Positions 55,058 through 64,000 of a stretch of DNA of 64,000 bases are shown here, piece after piece. Position 1 is the stretch's first letter. The number at the start of each line of letters is the position of its first letter. Made by a program: the position numbers and the translations under genes. The notes under the pieces are model-generated. The model worked only from the letters and a program-made list of their open reading frames with translations. It ran no database searches and was not told where the DNA came from. Origin of the DNA: an uncultured Chlorobiaceae bacterium (GTDB lineage Bacteria > Bacteroidota > Chlorobiia > Chlorobiales > Chlorobiaceae); contig CAIJGA010000021.1 of assembly GCA_903820085.1 (NCBI GenBank), forward strand, positions 124,001-188,000. Reading direction: 5' to 3'.

Positions 55058-56752
55058 ATGGACGGAACATTTTCGCCAGCTACGATAGCCGTTCTTTTTG
55101 CCGGAGGCTTGGCTCTTTTTCTCTACGGAATCAGGATGATGAGCAGCGGCCTGAAAAAAGCCTCGGGTGAACGAATGCGACGGCTGATATCGAAGGTGAC
55201 CGGAAACCGTTTCTACGGGCTGCTTGCCGGAGCGCTTGCCACCATGGTTGTTCAGAGCAGCAGCACCATTATTGCGACTCTTGTCGGACTGGTACAGTCC
55301 CGGCTTATGACCTACAGTCAGGCGCTGGCTGTTATTCTTGGCGCTGAAATTGGCACAACCGCCATGGCCCAGCTTGTAGCCTTTAAGTTACACGATTATG
55401 CCCTCATAATTTTTGCAGCAGGTTTTGCCTTGAACTCGCTTGGAAAATCGGAATCCCTGCGTTTTGCCGGCGAGGCTCTCTCAGGGTTTGGCCTGCTTTT
55501 TTTCGGGCTGAAAGTCATGTCGGAGGCGGTCGCACCTCTTGAAACCTATACGCCATTCCTCTCACTGTTGCGTTATCTCGATAATCCATTCCTTGGCGTC
55601 GTTGCCGGGATGCTCCTGACCGCCCTGATGCACAGCAGTGCAGCATTTATCGGTATTCTCATAACGCTGGCCCTGCAGGGCGCTTTAAGCCTTGAAGCAG
55701 GGATTGCATTGCTGTATGGTGCCAATATCGGTACCTGTATAACGGCTGTTCTGGCAAGTGCCGGAATGCAGCATGCGGCAAAAAGGGTTGCACTGGCTCA
55801 GGTGCTCTTCAATGTAGCGGGAGTGCTCATGTTTTTCCCCTTCATTCCACAGTTTGCGGAGCTTATCCGTATGGTCTCTCCTTCCGCAGAAGGCTTGGGA
55901 GCCGGAAAGCTTGCTCTTGAGGTTCCGCGGCAGATAGCCAATGCTCATTCGATGCTCAATATTTTCATGGCGCTATTTTTTCTTCCTTTTCTTTCGCTCT
56001 TCGACCGGCTGATTTTCCGGCTTCTTCCGGATGACCCGGAAGAGACAAGACTCATTCCTGCCGTCTGGTACCTGAAGGAGTCTGCACTTTCAACACCTTT
56101 TCTGGCAATCAGTTATGTTAAGGCCGAGGTGGCAAGGATGGGCAGCATTGCCGCCAAAATGGTGCGCGCATCGCTCTACCCCTTTATGAGCAGTGATCCT
56201 GGCCATGATGTGGTTTTCCCTAAACTTTCGGTTATCAAGGGAATGAACATGCGAGAGGAAAAGCTTGACTTTCTTGAAAGCAGGATATCGGATTATCTCA
56301 TTAAAATCAGCCGCAGTGCGTTGAGTGAACGGGTATCGAAGGAGGTTTTCGCTCTCATGAACATTGTCAAGGGGCTGGAGTCGATCGGTGATGTTATTGA
56401 GACTATTGAAGGAAAACTTCTTGAAAAAAAACGGGGAGTTGAAGGCGATTTGAGCCAGGAGGGGAAAGATGAACTGATGGAGATACATAAGCTGGTCTGC
56501 ATGGAAATTGAACAGCTTGCCGATTCACTGAAGGAGATGGACGCGCTGAAAGCCGGAAAACTTCTGCAGGGTGATGATCGCTTTAAACGGTTGGTGCAGC
56601 AAGCTGAAACCGCTCATCTAAAAAGAGTCTTTCTTCTCCCCGAAGCAGAGCATACTCATGACATTCATATGGAGATAATCAATCTGCTCGAACAGGTTCA
56701 CCATTACTGCAAGAGTATTGCAGGGTGCATTCCGAATCCAACAGCGCACTGA
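55058..56752 (+). CDS. Na+/Pi cotransporter with PhoU-like C-terminus
   Basis: A 564-residue membrane protein. The first repeat has VVQSSSTIIATLVGLV (about 66-81) and the second LMHSSAAFIGI (about 191-201), the paired QSSS-type motifs of the NptA/YjbB phosphate symporters. The last 190 residues (about 370-560) form a soluble helical PhoU-like domain, which would sense or bind phosphate-linked regulators. GGGAG precedes the ATG by 8 bases. It lies just upstream of the cobalamin riboswitch but is not part of that unit. Confidence 0.9.
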   Translation: MDGTFSPATIAVLFAGGLALFLYGIRMMSSGLKKASGERMRRLISKVTGNRFYGLLAGALATMVVQSSSTIIATLVGLVQSRLMTYSQALAVILGAEIGTTAMAQLVAFKLHDYALIIFAAGFALNSLGKSESLRFAGEALSGFGLLFFGLKVMSEAVAPLETYTPFLSLLRYLDNPFLGVVAGMLLTALMHSSAAFIGILITLALQGALSLEAGIALLYGANIGTCITAVLASAGMQHAAKRVALAQVLFNVAGVLMFFPFIPQFAELIRMVSPSAEGLGAGKLALEVPRQIANAHSMLNIFMALFFLPFLSLFDRLIFRLLPDDPEETRLIPAVWYLKESALSTPFLAISYVKAEVARMGSIAAKMVRASLYPFMSSDPGHDVVFPKLSVIKGMNMREEKLDFLESRISDYLIKISRSALSERVSKEVFALMNIVKGLESIGDVIETIEGKLLEKKRGVEGDLSQEGKDELMEIHKLVCMEIEQLADSLKEMDALKAGKLLQGDDRFKRLVQQAETAHLKRVFLLPEAEHTHDIHMEIINLLEQVHHYCKSIAGCIPNPTAH

Positions 56753-56814
56753 GGGGATAAGCGGTTTGCTTTTTTAAGAAAAAAATAGTATTTAAGGAGC
56801 CATAATTGTTCTTT

Positions 56815-57040
56815 CGTCGTAGCTGGTGCCGGTTTAAAAGCCGGAGAATAGGGAATTACGTGAAAATCGTAAACTGTACCCGCAACTGTACAACGGTTAA
56901 CCTGCCAAAAGCCATGCATGGCCACATGCACAAGCTTTAGCCGGTCGTTTCAGGTCACTGCATTGTTTTCCTCCACGGAAAACTGCGGGAAGGCCTCTAA
57001 CAAAAATCAAGCCGTTATAGTCAGGAGACCTGCCAGTTAT
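56815..57040 (+). promoter_or_regulatory. Cobalamin (B12) riboswitch
   Basis: The leader has GCTGGTGCCGG (about 56822-56832), AGGGAATTACGTGAAAATC (about 56859-56877), CTGTACCCGCAACTGTA (about 56874-56890), and the B12 box TCAGGAGACCTGCC at 57021-57034. These are the conserved elements of adenosylcobalamin riboswitches, in order. Binding of the cofactor should repress the TonB receptor and possibly the genes behind it. Boundaries are approximate. Confidence 0.93.
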
Positions 57041-57158
57041 TATTTGCATTACAAGATCAGACTACGGGTTATAGTCGGGGCAAAGCGGGACCACTTTTGC
57101 ATTGCTTTCCACTGGATCTTTTTGCACGGCATTTTTGCGGGATGTTGCAGAATTACCC

Positions 57159-57200
57159 CGAAACATCAGGGCTTTATTCCCTGTTTCGCTTTTCTGTTTC
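57159..57200 (+). terminator. Candidate attenuator hairpin downstream of the riboswitch
   Basis: CGAAACA (57159-57165) pairs with TGTTTCG (57182-57188), and GGG with CCC inside, leaving a 3-base bulge and a 7-base loop; CTTTTCTGTTTCC follows. It lies 119 bases after the B12 box and about 130 before the receptor ATG, as expected for transcriptional control by the riboswitch, though a translational mechanism is not excluded. Confidence 0.5.
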
Positions 57201-57318
57201 CCTGTGTGAAATCCTGTCGCAAATAAATCAGCAGCACTGTTTTATACCGTTACACGCAGCCTTCAGATAGCCCCTGTCAGTTGATGTATTTCTAAAACTG
57301 AAAACAGGTGAAAAACAA

Positions 57319-59190
57319 ATGAACAAAAAAGTATTTCTCGTCGTCATGGCCGGACTGCTCTGCAGCAAAGGGCTTCTGGCGGAAGAACAGCCCAGGGAAT
57401 TTGCCGGGGAGGAATTAATCGTGTCGGCTACGAAGACGCTAAATTCCATTGCTGATGCCGGAGGGAGTTCGGTAACGGTGATTACTTCCAAAGAAATAAA
57501 AGATTCAGGTCAGTCGACGGTCTTGGATGTTATCAAGTCAGTGCCAGGCATTGACATCGTATCTAATGGCGGTCTCGGGTCAAGTTCGAGCATCTACCTT
57601 CGAGGTGCAGACGCTAAATATACGCTTGTCCTCATTGACGGCGTACCGGTCAACGACCCTTCGATGATGAGTGATGAGGCGAACCTTTCAAATTTGATGG
57701 TGGACAACATCGAGAGGATAGAAATCCTTCGGGGCCCTTCGAGCATGCTATATGGTTCCAGTGCAGCGGCAGGGGTAATCAACATCCTCACGAGAAAAGG
57801 AGCCCCAAAGCCTTCTGTTTACGCAGGCATCGAAGGCGGTTCCTACGGAACCTACAGGTTTTATGGCGGCGGAAACGGAACCAAAGGTCCCCTTAACTAT
57901 GCTATGAGTGTTTCGAGGACGAAGACGGATGGTTTTTCAGCTCTCGATGAGCGCAATCCGGTTGTCAATTCTTCAGGTAAAGAGTTCGAAAAGGATGGAT
58001 ATGACAATACGACCGTTTCTGGCAATTTCGTGCTGAAGCTCAATCAGCAGGTTTTTCTTGAAACGGCATTGCGATACAACGATGCCAGCCTCGATTACGA
58101 TGGTTACCTGGCAGATATTTCCGGAAACGTTCAGAAATCCAAGCTATTATATGCCCACACCGCTCTGAAAATGGATTACCAACCATTGCTAAGCACCTTG
58201 TATTATAACGTGAGCGACCAGGACAGGAAGTACACAGATACGATCTTGGGAAACAGTGCCTATCATTCTCATCTCTATGAGCTTGGCTGGCAGGGCGATT
58301 ATGTTGTTACTGGCAACAATACATGTTCTCTCGGTTTGAATTCACGCAATGAAAGCATGAGTACGACGGACATCTTTCGACACTCGGTGACATCTAACAG
58401 CATCTTCCTGCAAGAGCAGTGGCATCTTGGGGCACTGCATCTCGTTGAAGGTATCCGTTTTGAGGACAACGAGCAGTTCGGTAGCAAAACGACCTGGCGA
58501 GTGGCCCCCTCTCTGACACTTGGCAATACAGTACTTAAGTGCAGTTATGCTACTGGCTTCAAGTCCCCCTCCCTGTATGAGCTTTATGCTCCAAATCATA
58601 TCGGTAACGTGAATCTGACGGCGGAAACCAGCAACGGCTGGGATGCCGGTATCGAGCAGAAATTTACCGGAAACCTGAAAGCGGGCTCTACCTTTTTCCA
58701 TACCGATTACAAAAACCGTATCGACTGGGTGTCTTCCTCCGATTACTTTAGCTATCCTTGGGCGGGGTATTATGGCCAAGTACCTGGTACTACGAAAACT
58801 TGGGGTGTAGAAAACTTTGTTGAATGGTCACCTGTCGAAACCCTTTTTCTTAACATGAATTATACCTACTTGCGAACTAAAGACGCCAGTGCTGATGCCT
58901 TGGCAAGGCGTCCAAGGAATAAGGTAGGCATGACTGCCACTTGGAGGGCGACGAACCGGCTGAGCTTGACCAGTAACGCGCAGTGGGTTGGTATGCGCCT
59001 CGAAACGTCAGCACCTGATGGCAAGCTTGACAGTTATTTCATGGCCAACATTGCGGGTTCCTACAAACTGAAAGAACATATTGAATTCTATGGCAGGATC
59101 GACAACGTGTTCGATACCTGGTATGAGGAGGCATGGGGATACGCAACGCCGGGCAGGTCTGCTTATGCAGGAATAAAGGTCAACTTCTAA
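57319..59190 (+). CDS. btuB: TonB-dependent cobalamin receptor
   Basis: A 623-residue outer-membrane receptor. The signal peptide ends near residue 21 (GLLA-EEQ); the TonB box-like EELIVSATK is at 31-39, the plug domain is at about 45-155 (SVTVITSKEIKDSG; IERIEILRGPSSMLYGSSAAAGVINI), and a 22-strand barrel ends with a C-terminal phenylalanine. The upstream cobalamin riboswitch identifies the substrate as cobalamin or a related corrinoid. First gene of the B12 cluster. Confidence 0.93.
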   Translation: MNKKVFLVVMAGLLCSKGLLAEEQPREFAGEELIVSATKTLNSIADAGGSSVTVITSKEIKDSGQSTVLDVIKSVPGIDIVSNGGLGSSSSIYLRGADAKYTLVLIDGVPVNDPSMMSDEANLSNLMVDNIERIEILRGPSSMLYGSSAAAGVINILTRKGAPKPSVYAGIEGGSYGTYRFYGGGNGTKGPLNYAMSVSRTKTDGFSALDERNPVVNSSGKEFEKDGYDNTTVSGNFVLKLNQQVFLETALRYNDASLDYDGYLADISGNVQKSKLLYAHTALKMDYQPLLSTLYYNVSDQDRKYTDTILGNSAYHSHLYELGWQGDYVVTGNNTCSLGLNSRNESMSTTDIFRHSVTSNSIFLQEQWHLGALHLVEGIRFEDNEQFGSKTTWRVAPSLTLGNTVLKCSYATGFKSPSLYELYAPNHIGNVNLTAETSNGWDAGIEQKFTGNLKAGSTFFHTDYKNRIDWVSSSDYFSYPWAGYYGQVPGTTKTWGVENFVEWSPVETLFLNMNYTYLRTKDASADALARRPRNKVGMTATWRATNRLSLTSNAQWVGMRLETSAPDGKLDSYFMANIAGSYKLKEHIEFYGRIDNVFDTWYEEAWGYATPGRSAYAGIKVNF

Positions 59191-59214
59191 GCTCAAATTC
59201 TTTTCTGATCATAA

Positions 59215-59873
<659 letters not shown>

Positions 59874-59874
<1 letters not shown>

Positions 59875-61379
59875 TGGCTGAAAAAAAATCACGAGCCCTA
59901 GCCATCTTTGGTACAGCCTCTGATGTCGGCAAAAGCATTGTTGCAACGGCGCTCTGCCGTATATTCAGCGATGCCGGTATTGATGTTGCCCCCTACAAGG
60001 CGCAGAACATGTCGAACAACTCCGGCGTCACCCCGGACGGGTTTGAAATCGGCCGGGCGCAGATTGCTCAGGCCGAGGCCGCCCGCGCGGTGCCAACGGC
60101 TGACATGAATCCCGTGCTCCTGAAGCCGAACTCCGATACCGGAGCACAGGTGGTGCTGCAGGGAAAGGTCTGTACGACCGAGACAGCTAAAGGCTATTTT
60201 ATGGATACCACACTCTGGGCCGAAGCTGCCCGGGAAAGCCTTGAGCGGCTTATGCTGCGCCACGAGCTGGTGGTTATCGAAGGGGCGGGTTCATGTGCTG
60301 AGATGAACCTCTACGACCGCGATTTTGTCAATTTCAGAACCGCCAGACTCTCTGGTGCTCCGGTTATTCTTGTTGCCGATATTGACCGAGGAGGCGTTTT
60401 CGGCCAGGTTGTCGGAACTCTTGCGGTGCTTCCGCCCGAAGATCGCCTGCTGGTCAAAGGGGTTATCATCAACCGTTTTCGCGGGGATATCGACCTCTTT
60501 CGTGATGGTGTGGAGATGCTGGAATCGATGACCGGCATCCCGGTGCTCGGGGTTATTCCCTATTTCAGGGGGTTCACTATTGATGCCGAAGATGCCGTGC
60601 CGCTTTCCGCCAAAGTGGATCCTGCAGGTGGGCCTGAAGAGGGCAAAATCGGTATTGCGGCGATCTATTTCCCCCATATTTCCAATTTCACCGATCTTTC
60701 TCCGCTTGAGCATGACCCGACGGTTGCGATGCACTATCTCCATTACCCGAGGTCACTCAAGGGGTACAAGGCGCTCATTCTTCCGGGATCAAAAAATGTT
60801 CGGGGCGATCTTGCCTGGCTTTACTCGCTTGGCTGGGAGGATAAAATTCGTGCGTTCAGAAGAGAGGGCGGTATCATTATGGGAATTTGCGGGGGGTACC
60901 AGATGCTGGGGAACTCCATTTCTGACCCTCACGGTGTTGAGGGCCCTTCAGGTAAAACTCAGGCGCTTGCTCTGCTCAATATTGAAACCGTGCTTGAGCA
61001 GGATAAATGCCTTTCGAACGCAAGGGGAACCATAGCCGGAACAACCGTTGAAGTCTCCGGGTATGAGATTCATATGGGCCGAAGTGTTGCTTCCGATACC
61101 GGCACCCCTTTTATCAGGGTATCGGCGCGGAATAACTCTCCGGAGTGTGACATTGATGGAACGGTAAGCAGTGACGGCAGGGTTATAGGTACATACTTTC
61201 ATGGCGTTTTCGATGAACCGGAGGTCAGGCAATGGTTTCTCTCTCTTCTTGAACCTTCATACAAGCCACAAAAGCATGAAAAAGGTCGCCAGGAGAGCTA
61301 CGAACTCCTGGCGGCTCACTTTTCCAGTCACCTGGATCTGAAGAAAATTTTTACAATTATTGACCAGGTATTTCCATGA
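59874..61379 (+). CDS. cobQ: Cobyric acid synthase
   Basis: A 501-residue amidotransferase that adds four amides to adenosylcobyrinic acid diamide. The N-terminal ATPase part has [11 protein letters not shown] (P-loop type) and [12 protein letters not shown]; the C-terminal class I glutamine amidotransferase has Cys339 in [10 protein letters not shown] and the histidine in [12 protein letters not shown] 59874 overlaps the bluB stop; the ATG at 59868 is less likely. Its TGA overlaps the following ATG. Confidence 0.95.
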
Positions 61380-62506
61380 CCACTCTTTATCATCATCAGC
61401 ATGGTGGTGCGCATCTTAACCACGTCACGCAGGATGGCAGAGCAGTGCTTGATTTCAGCATCAATATCAGTCCGATCTCTCCTCCCATCGGCTCGCTATT
61501 GCTTGAAAACTTTTCCCTTCAAAGCTATCCTTCGATTGATGGACGGGGTATAAAAGATTATTATAAAGGAAAGTTTGGCATGGATGGCTCCATGGTGCTT
61601 CCTCTTAACGGAGCAATTGAAGGGATCTATCTGCTCCCGAGGGCTCTCGGGCTTCGCCGTATGCTGCTGCTTTCGCCATCCTTTTATGAGTACGAACGGG
61701 CAGGAAGGAGTGTCGGTGCGGAAATTACGTTTCTTCCTCTTGTCGCTGAAAACGGGTTTCAGCTACCCTCTATTGAGCTGCTGGCCGAAGCCCTGCAACA
61801 TGCAGACGCCTTCGTTGCGGCAAATCCCAACAACCCCACAGGAACAGAGGTGCCGCCGGAAATTATCATGGCGCTCGCAAGCCGCTTTCCAGAGAAGTGG
61901 TTTATCCTTGATGAGGCATTCATCCAGTTCACTCCCGCATTCCCTGATAACTCCCTTATGCCGCAGGTGATGGCACTGAAAAATGTCATCGTGGTCCATT
62001 CGCTTACCAAATTCTATGCGTTGCCGGGATTGCGTCTTGGAGCCATCATCGCCCATCCGACTCTTATTCAGCGATTGCTTCACTATAAGGAGCCTTGGAC
62101 GGTCAACGCCATTGCCGAGTCGATTGCCCCGTTACTGCTTGAGTTTGGGGCTTATGAAGATGAGGTGCGTACCATGATTTTTTCCGAAAGGGAGAGGATA
62201 ACGGCGTTGTTATCTCAGATTGAGGGGATAAAAATTGCAGGGGGTGCCGCCAATTTTTTCCTGGCACAGTGGAATGGAGGCAGCCCGCTCTATGTATTGC
62301 TTTCATGGCTTGCCGAGCGTCAGCTCCATGTCAGGGATTGCCGTAACTTCCCCGGCCTTGAGGATAACTATTTCCGTTTTGCCATCCGCCAGCCTCTTGA
62401 GAATGATCGTCTTCTTTCTGCACTGCGTTCGGCTCTGCTTGCCTCATCCGACCCATCGAAAATAAGCCCTTTGCCGGAAAACTTCAGCCCTGAATCCTCT
62501 AAATGA
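61376..62506 (+). CDS. cobD: L-threonine-O-3-phosphate decarboxylase
   Basis: A 376-residue PLP-dependent fold-type I enzyme that makes (R)-1-amino-2-propanol phosphate, the linker of the cobalamin nucleotide loop. The PLP lysine is Lys212 in [14 protein letters not shown], with AANPNNPTG (about 143) and ILDEAF typical of the histidinol-phosphate aminotransferase/CobC-like group. ATGA overlap with cobQ. In other naming schemes it is cobC; context decides between this and histidinol-phosphate aminotransferase. Confidence 0.88.
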   Translation: MTTLYHHQHGGAHLNHVTQDGRAVLDFSINISPISPPIGSLLLENFSLQSYPSIDGRGIKDYYKGKFGMDGSMVLPLNGAIEGIYLLPRALGLRRMLLLSPSFYEYERAGRSVGAEITFLPLVAENGFQLPSIELLAEALQHADAFVAANPNNPTGTEVPPEIIMALASRFPEKWFILDEAFIQFTPAFPDNSLMPQVMALKNVIVVHSLTKFYALPGLRLGAIIAHPTLIQRLLHYKEPWTVNAIAESIAPLLLEFGAYEDEVRTMIFSERERITALLSQIEGIKIAGGAANFFLAQWNGGSPLYVLLSWLAERQLHVRDCRNFPGLEDNYFRFAIRQPLENDRLLSALRSALLASSDPSKISPLPENFSPESSK

Positions 62507-62512
62507 GCAAAA

Positions 62513-63469
62513 ATGATTCCTGCTGACGCTCTTCTTCTGGCAGCATTCGTGCTCGACCTCATTGCCGGTGATCCACGATGGATGCCGCATCCGGTCAAAG
62601 GGATCGGCTGGCTCGCGTTGCAGAGCGAGGCACTGCTGAGGCGCACCGCTCTGCCTCTTCGTCTGGCCGGCATTCTGGCCGTTCTGATTGTTGTTGGCGG
62701 CTCTGCCGGAGTTGCCGGATTACTCGTGATGCTGGCGGCGAAGTTGCATCCGTGGGCTGGGATGGTCGCGGCCGTCTATCTTCTGTACAGTTGCTTTGCC
62801 GTCAAGGATCTTGGCGACCATGCAGGAGCTGTGCAGAGGGCGCTTGATACCGGCGACGTTGAGCTGGCACGCAAGAAGGTCTCCTTTATGGTCGGGCGTG
62901 ATACTGCTGCATTGTCTGCCGCCGGTATCGCTCTTGCCGCGACGGAGAGTGTTGCGGAGAACAGTGTTGACGGTGTTACGGCGCCTCTTTTTTATGCGTT
63001 GCTTTTTGGCCCGGTCGGCGCCATTGCCTACAAAGCCATCAATACCCTCGACTCCACCTTCGGATACAAGAATGAACGCTATCTTGAGTTTGGCTGGGCT
63101 GCGGCAAAGCTTGACGATTTTGCAAACTATCTTCCGGCAAGGGTAACGGTTATTGCAATAGCGCTGGCTGCGGTAGTCAGTAACCTGAGATTTTTTGATA
63201 TCTTTGATGCAGTCCGTCAGGGGGTGCGGCTTCATGCTAGTCCCAATGCCGGATATCCTGAATGCGCTTTTGCCGGAGCGCTTGGCGTCACCTTCGGAGG
63301 CGGAAGAAGTTATGGCGGAGAGTTGCACAACGCGCCATTGCTTGGTGTCAGGACGGGGGAGTGCTCAACCCTTACAATTTGCCGAAGTGTGAGGCTAATG
63401 CGCGTGACGGCTTTGCTCTTTCTTGTAACAGGCATCGGGTCAGGAATATTATGGCAAATACTATGGTGA
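62513..63469 (+). CDS. cbiB: Adenosylcobinamide-phosphate synthase
   Basis: A 318-residue inner-membrane protein that attaches the aminopropanol phosphate to adenosylcobyric acid. The N-terminal DLIAGDPRWMPHPVKGIG (14-31), the central ESVAENSVDGVTAPLFYALLFG (about 143-164) and GYPECAFAGALG are all family signatures, with about five to six helices. It follows the decarboxylase by 6 bases and supplies the enzyme that uses its product. Confidence 0.94.
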   Translation: MIPADALLLAAFVLDLIAGDPRWMPHPVKGIGWLALQSEALLRRTALPLRLAGILAVLIVVGGSAGVAGLLVMLAAKLHPWAGMVAAVYLLYSCFAVKDLGDHAGAVQRALDTGDVELARKKVSFMVGRDTAALSAAGIALAATESVAENSVDGVTAPLFYALLFGPVGAIAYKAINTLDSTFGYKNERYLEFGWAAAKLDDFANYLPARVTVIAIALAAVVSNLRFFDIFDAVRQGVRLHASPNAGYPECAFAGALGVTFGGGRSYGGELHNAPLLGVRTGECSTLTICRSVRLMRVTALLFLVTGIGSGILWQILW

Positions 63470-63486
63470 ATTGAAAAAATAATGTC

Positions 63487-64000
63487 ATGAAACAACCAAG
63501 AATTCTCCTCTTCACCGGCAACGGCAAGGGTAAAAGCACAGCCGCATTCGGGATGCTGGCAAGGGCACTGGGCCACGGTATGCGTGCCAGAGTGATCCAG
63601 TTTGTCAAGTCTGACGATTCGGTTGGCGAACAGAAATTTTTCAGCCGGCTTGACGGGGTAGTGTGGGAGCAGTTCGGAGCTGGATTCCTTCCGAGAGACC
63701 CCGACAGCCCTGGCATGGAGGTGCACAGGATTGCGGCCCGCAAAGGGCTTGATGCCGCCATTGCTGCGCTGCACTCTCCCGATTACGATTTTGTACTGCT
63801 TGATGAACTCTGTTATGCTCTTGGCCAGAATCTTATCCCTCTTGATCCTCTGCTTGAGGCGCTCTGTTGGGTGGATAAGGGCAAGATTGTGGTGATGACC
63901 GGCCGGAATGCTCCGGAGGCGCTTGTTGCCCTGGCTGATACGGTTACCGAGATGAAGATGCTCAAGCATGGCTATGAGCAGGGCATTCCGGCACAAATGG
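63487..64000 (+). CDS. cobO: Cob(I)alamin adenosyltransferase (partial, cut by window end)
   Basis: The first 171 residues of an ATP:corrinoid adenosyltransferase of the CobO/BtuR type. The P-loop GNGKGKSTAAFGM is at 11-23; LLDELCYAL and VVMTGRNAPE are conserved, and the sequence runs into KHGYEQGIPAQ at the window edge. No stop codon is reached. It makes the coenzyme form of the corrinoid and closes the visible part of the B12 operon. Confidence 0.93.
   Translation, partial: MKQPRILLFTGNGKGKSTAAFGMLARALGHGMRARVIQFVKSDDSVGEQKFFSRLDGVVWEQFGAGFLPRDPDSPGMEVHRIAARKGLDAAIAALHSPDYDFVLLDELCYALGQNLIPLDPLLEALCWVDKGKIVVMTGRNAPEALVALADTVTEMKMLKHGYEQGIPAQM

Overview
The window reads as chromosomal DNA of a green sulfur bacterium (Chlorobiaceae: Chlorobium, Pelodictyon or a relative). 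The strongest evidence is a full-length bacteriochlorophyllide C-20 methyltransferase (BchU, 29231-30250) whose Tyr246 and His290 fall at the numbers I recall for the Chlorobaculum tepidum enzyme. Support comes from a probable BchC, a B12-type radical-SAM protein of the BchE/BchQ/BchR kind, an ArsA-type ATPase and an anaerobe-style cobalamin gene set. I see no rRNA, tRNA, CRISPR array, intact insertion sequence or prophage. Most of the window is ordinary, densely packed core genome with many ATGA/TAATG stop-start overlaps.

Layout. 1-2.4 kb: rhodanese, a histidine-box hydroxylase, a small unknown and a DUF456 membrane protein. 2.7-8.7 kb: replicative polymerase dnaE, then a tandem thioredoxin pair and thioredoxin reductase. 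8.7-15.6 kb: Nudix/membrane-protein pair, zinc-ribbon protein, TPR lipoprotein, SERCA-type calcium ATPase, rRNA methyltransferase and DUF4292 lipoprotein. 15.6-21.8 kb: Fe superoxide dismutase, coaE, esterase and tatC, a possible decayed transporter, polyprenyl diphosphate synthase, PASTA protein and a 57-residue membrane protein. 21.8-24.8 kb: a coupled ABC transporter that lacks usual partners. 24.8-30.9 kb: pigment region (bchC, ArsA-like ATPase, radical SAM, bchU). 31.3-36.6 kb: hybrid histidine kinase, glycerol dehydrogenase and VIT1-type metal transporter. 36.7-44.3 kb: folD-radA, DUF3109-rpoN-hslV-hslU and aroQ. 44.3-54.4 kb (minus strand): TPR/O-GlcNAc-transferase-like protein, TPR protein, DoxX, purB, CCA-adding enzyme, Gfo/Idh oxidoreductase, MFS exporter, and a Nudix/BtuF-like pair. 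54.6-56.8 kb: SRPBCC protein and Na/Pi cotransporter. 56.8-64 kb: cobalamin riboswitch, TonB receptor, bluB, cobQ, cobD (decarboxylase), cbiB and the start of cobO.

How the genes fit together. Cobalamin and pigment synthesis may be linked: radical-SAM enzymes of the BchE/Q/R family use cobalamin, and the right-hand end imports and finishes cobalamin under a riboswitch. A second theme is redox and oxygen defence (thioredoxins, reductase, SOD). The second thioredoxin gene and the zinc-ribbon gene share a conserved 58-nt upstream block at almost the same distance from their start codons, which suggests co-regulation. I found no clear new system. The best candidates for follow-up are the unassigned ArsA/radical-SAM pair beside bchU, the shared upstream element, and the thioredoxin duplication with its near-identical 5' end.
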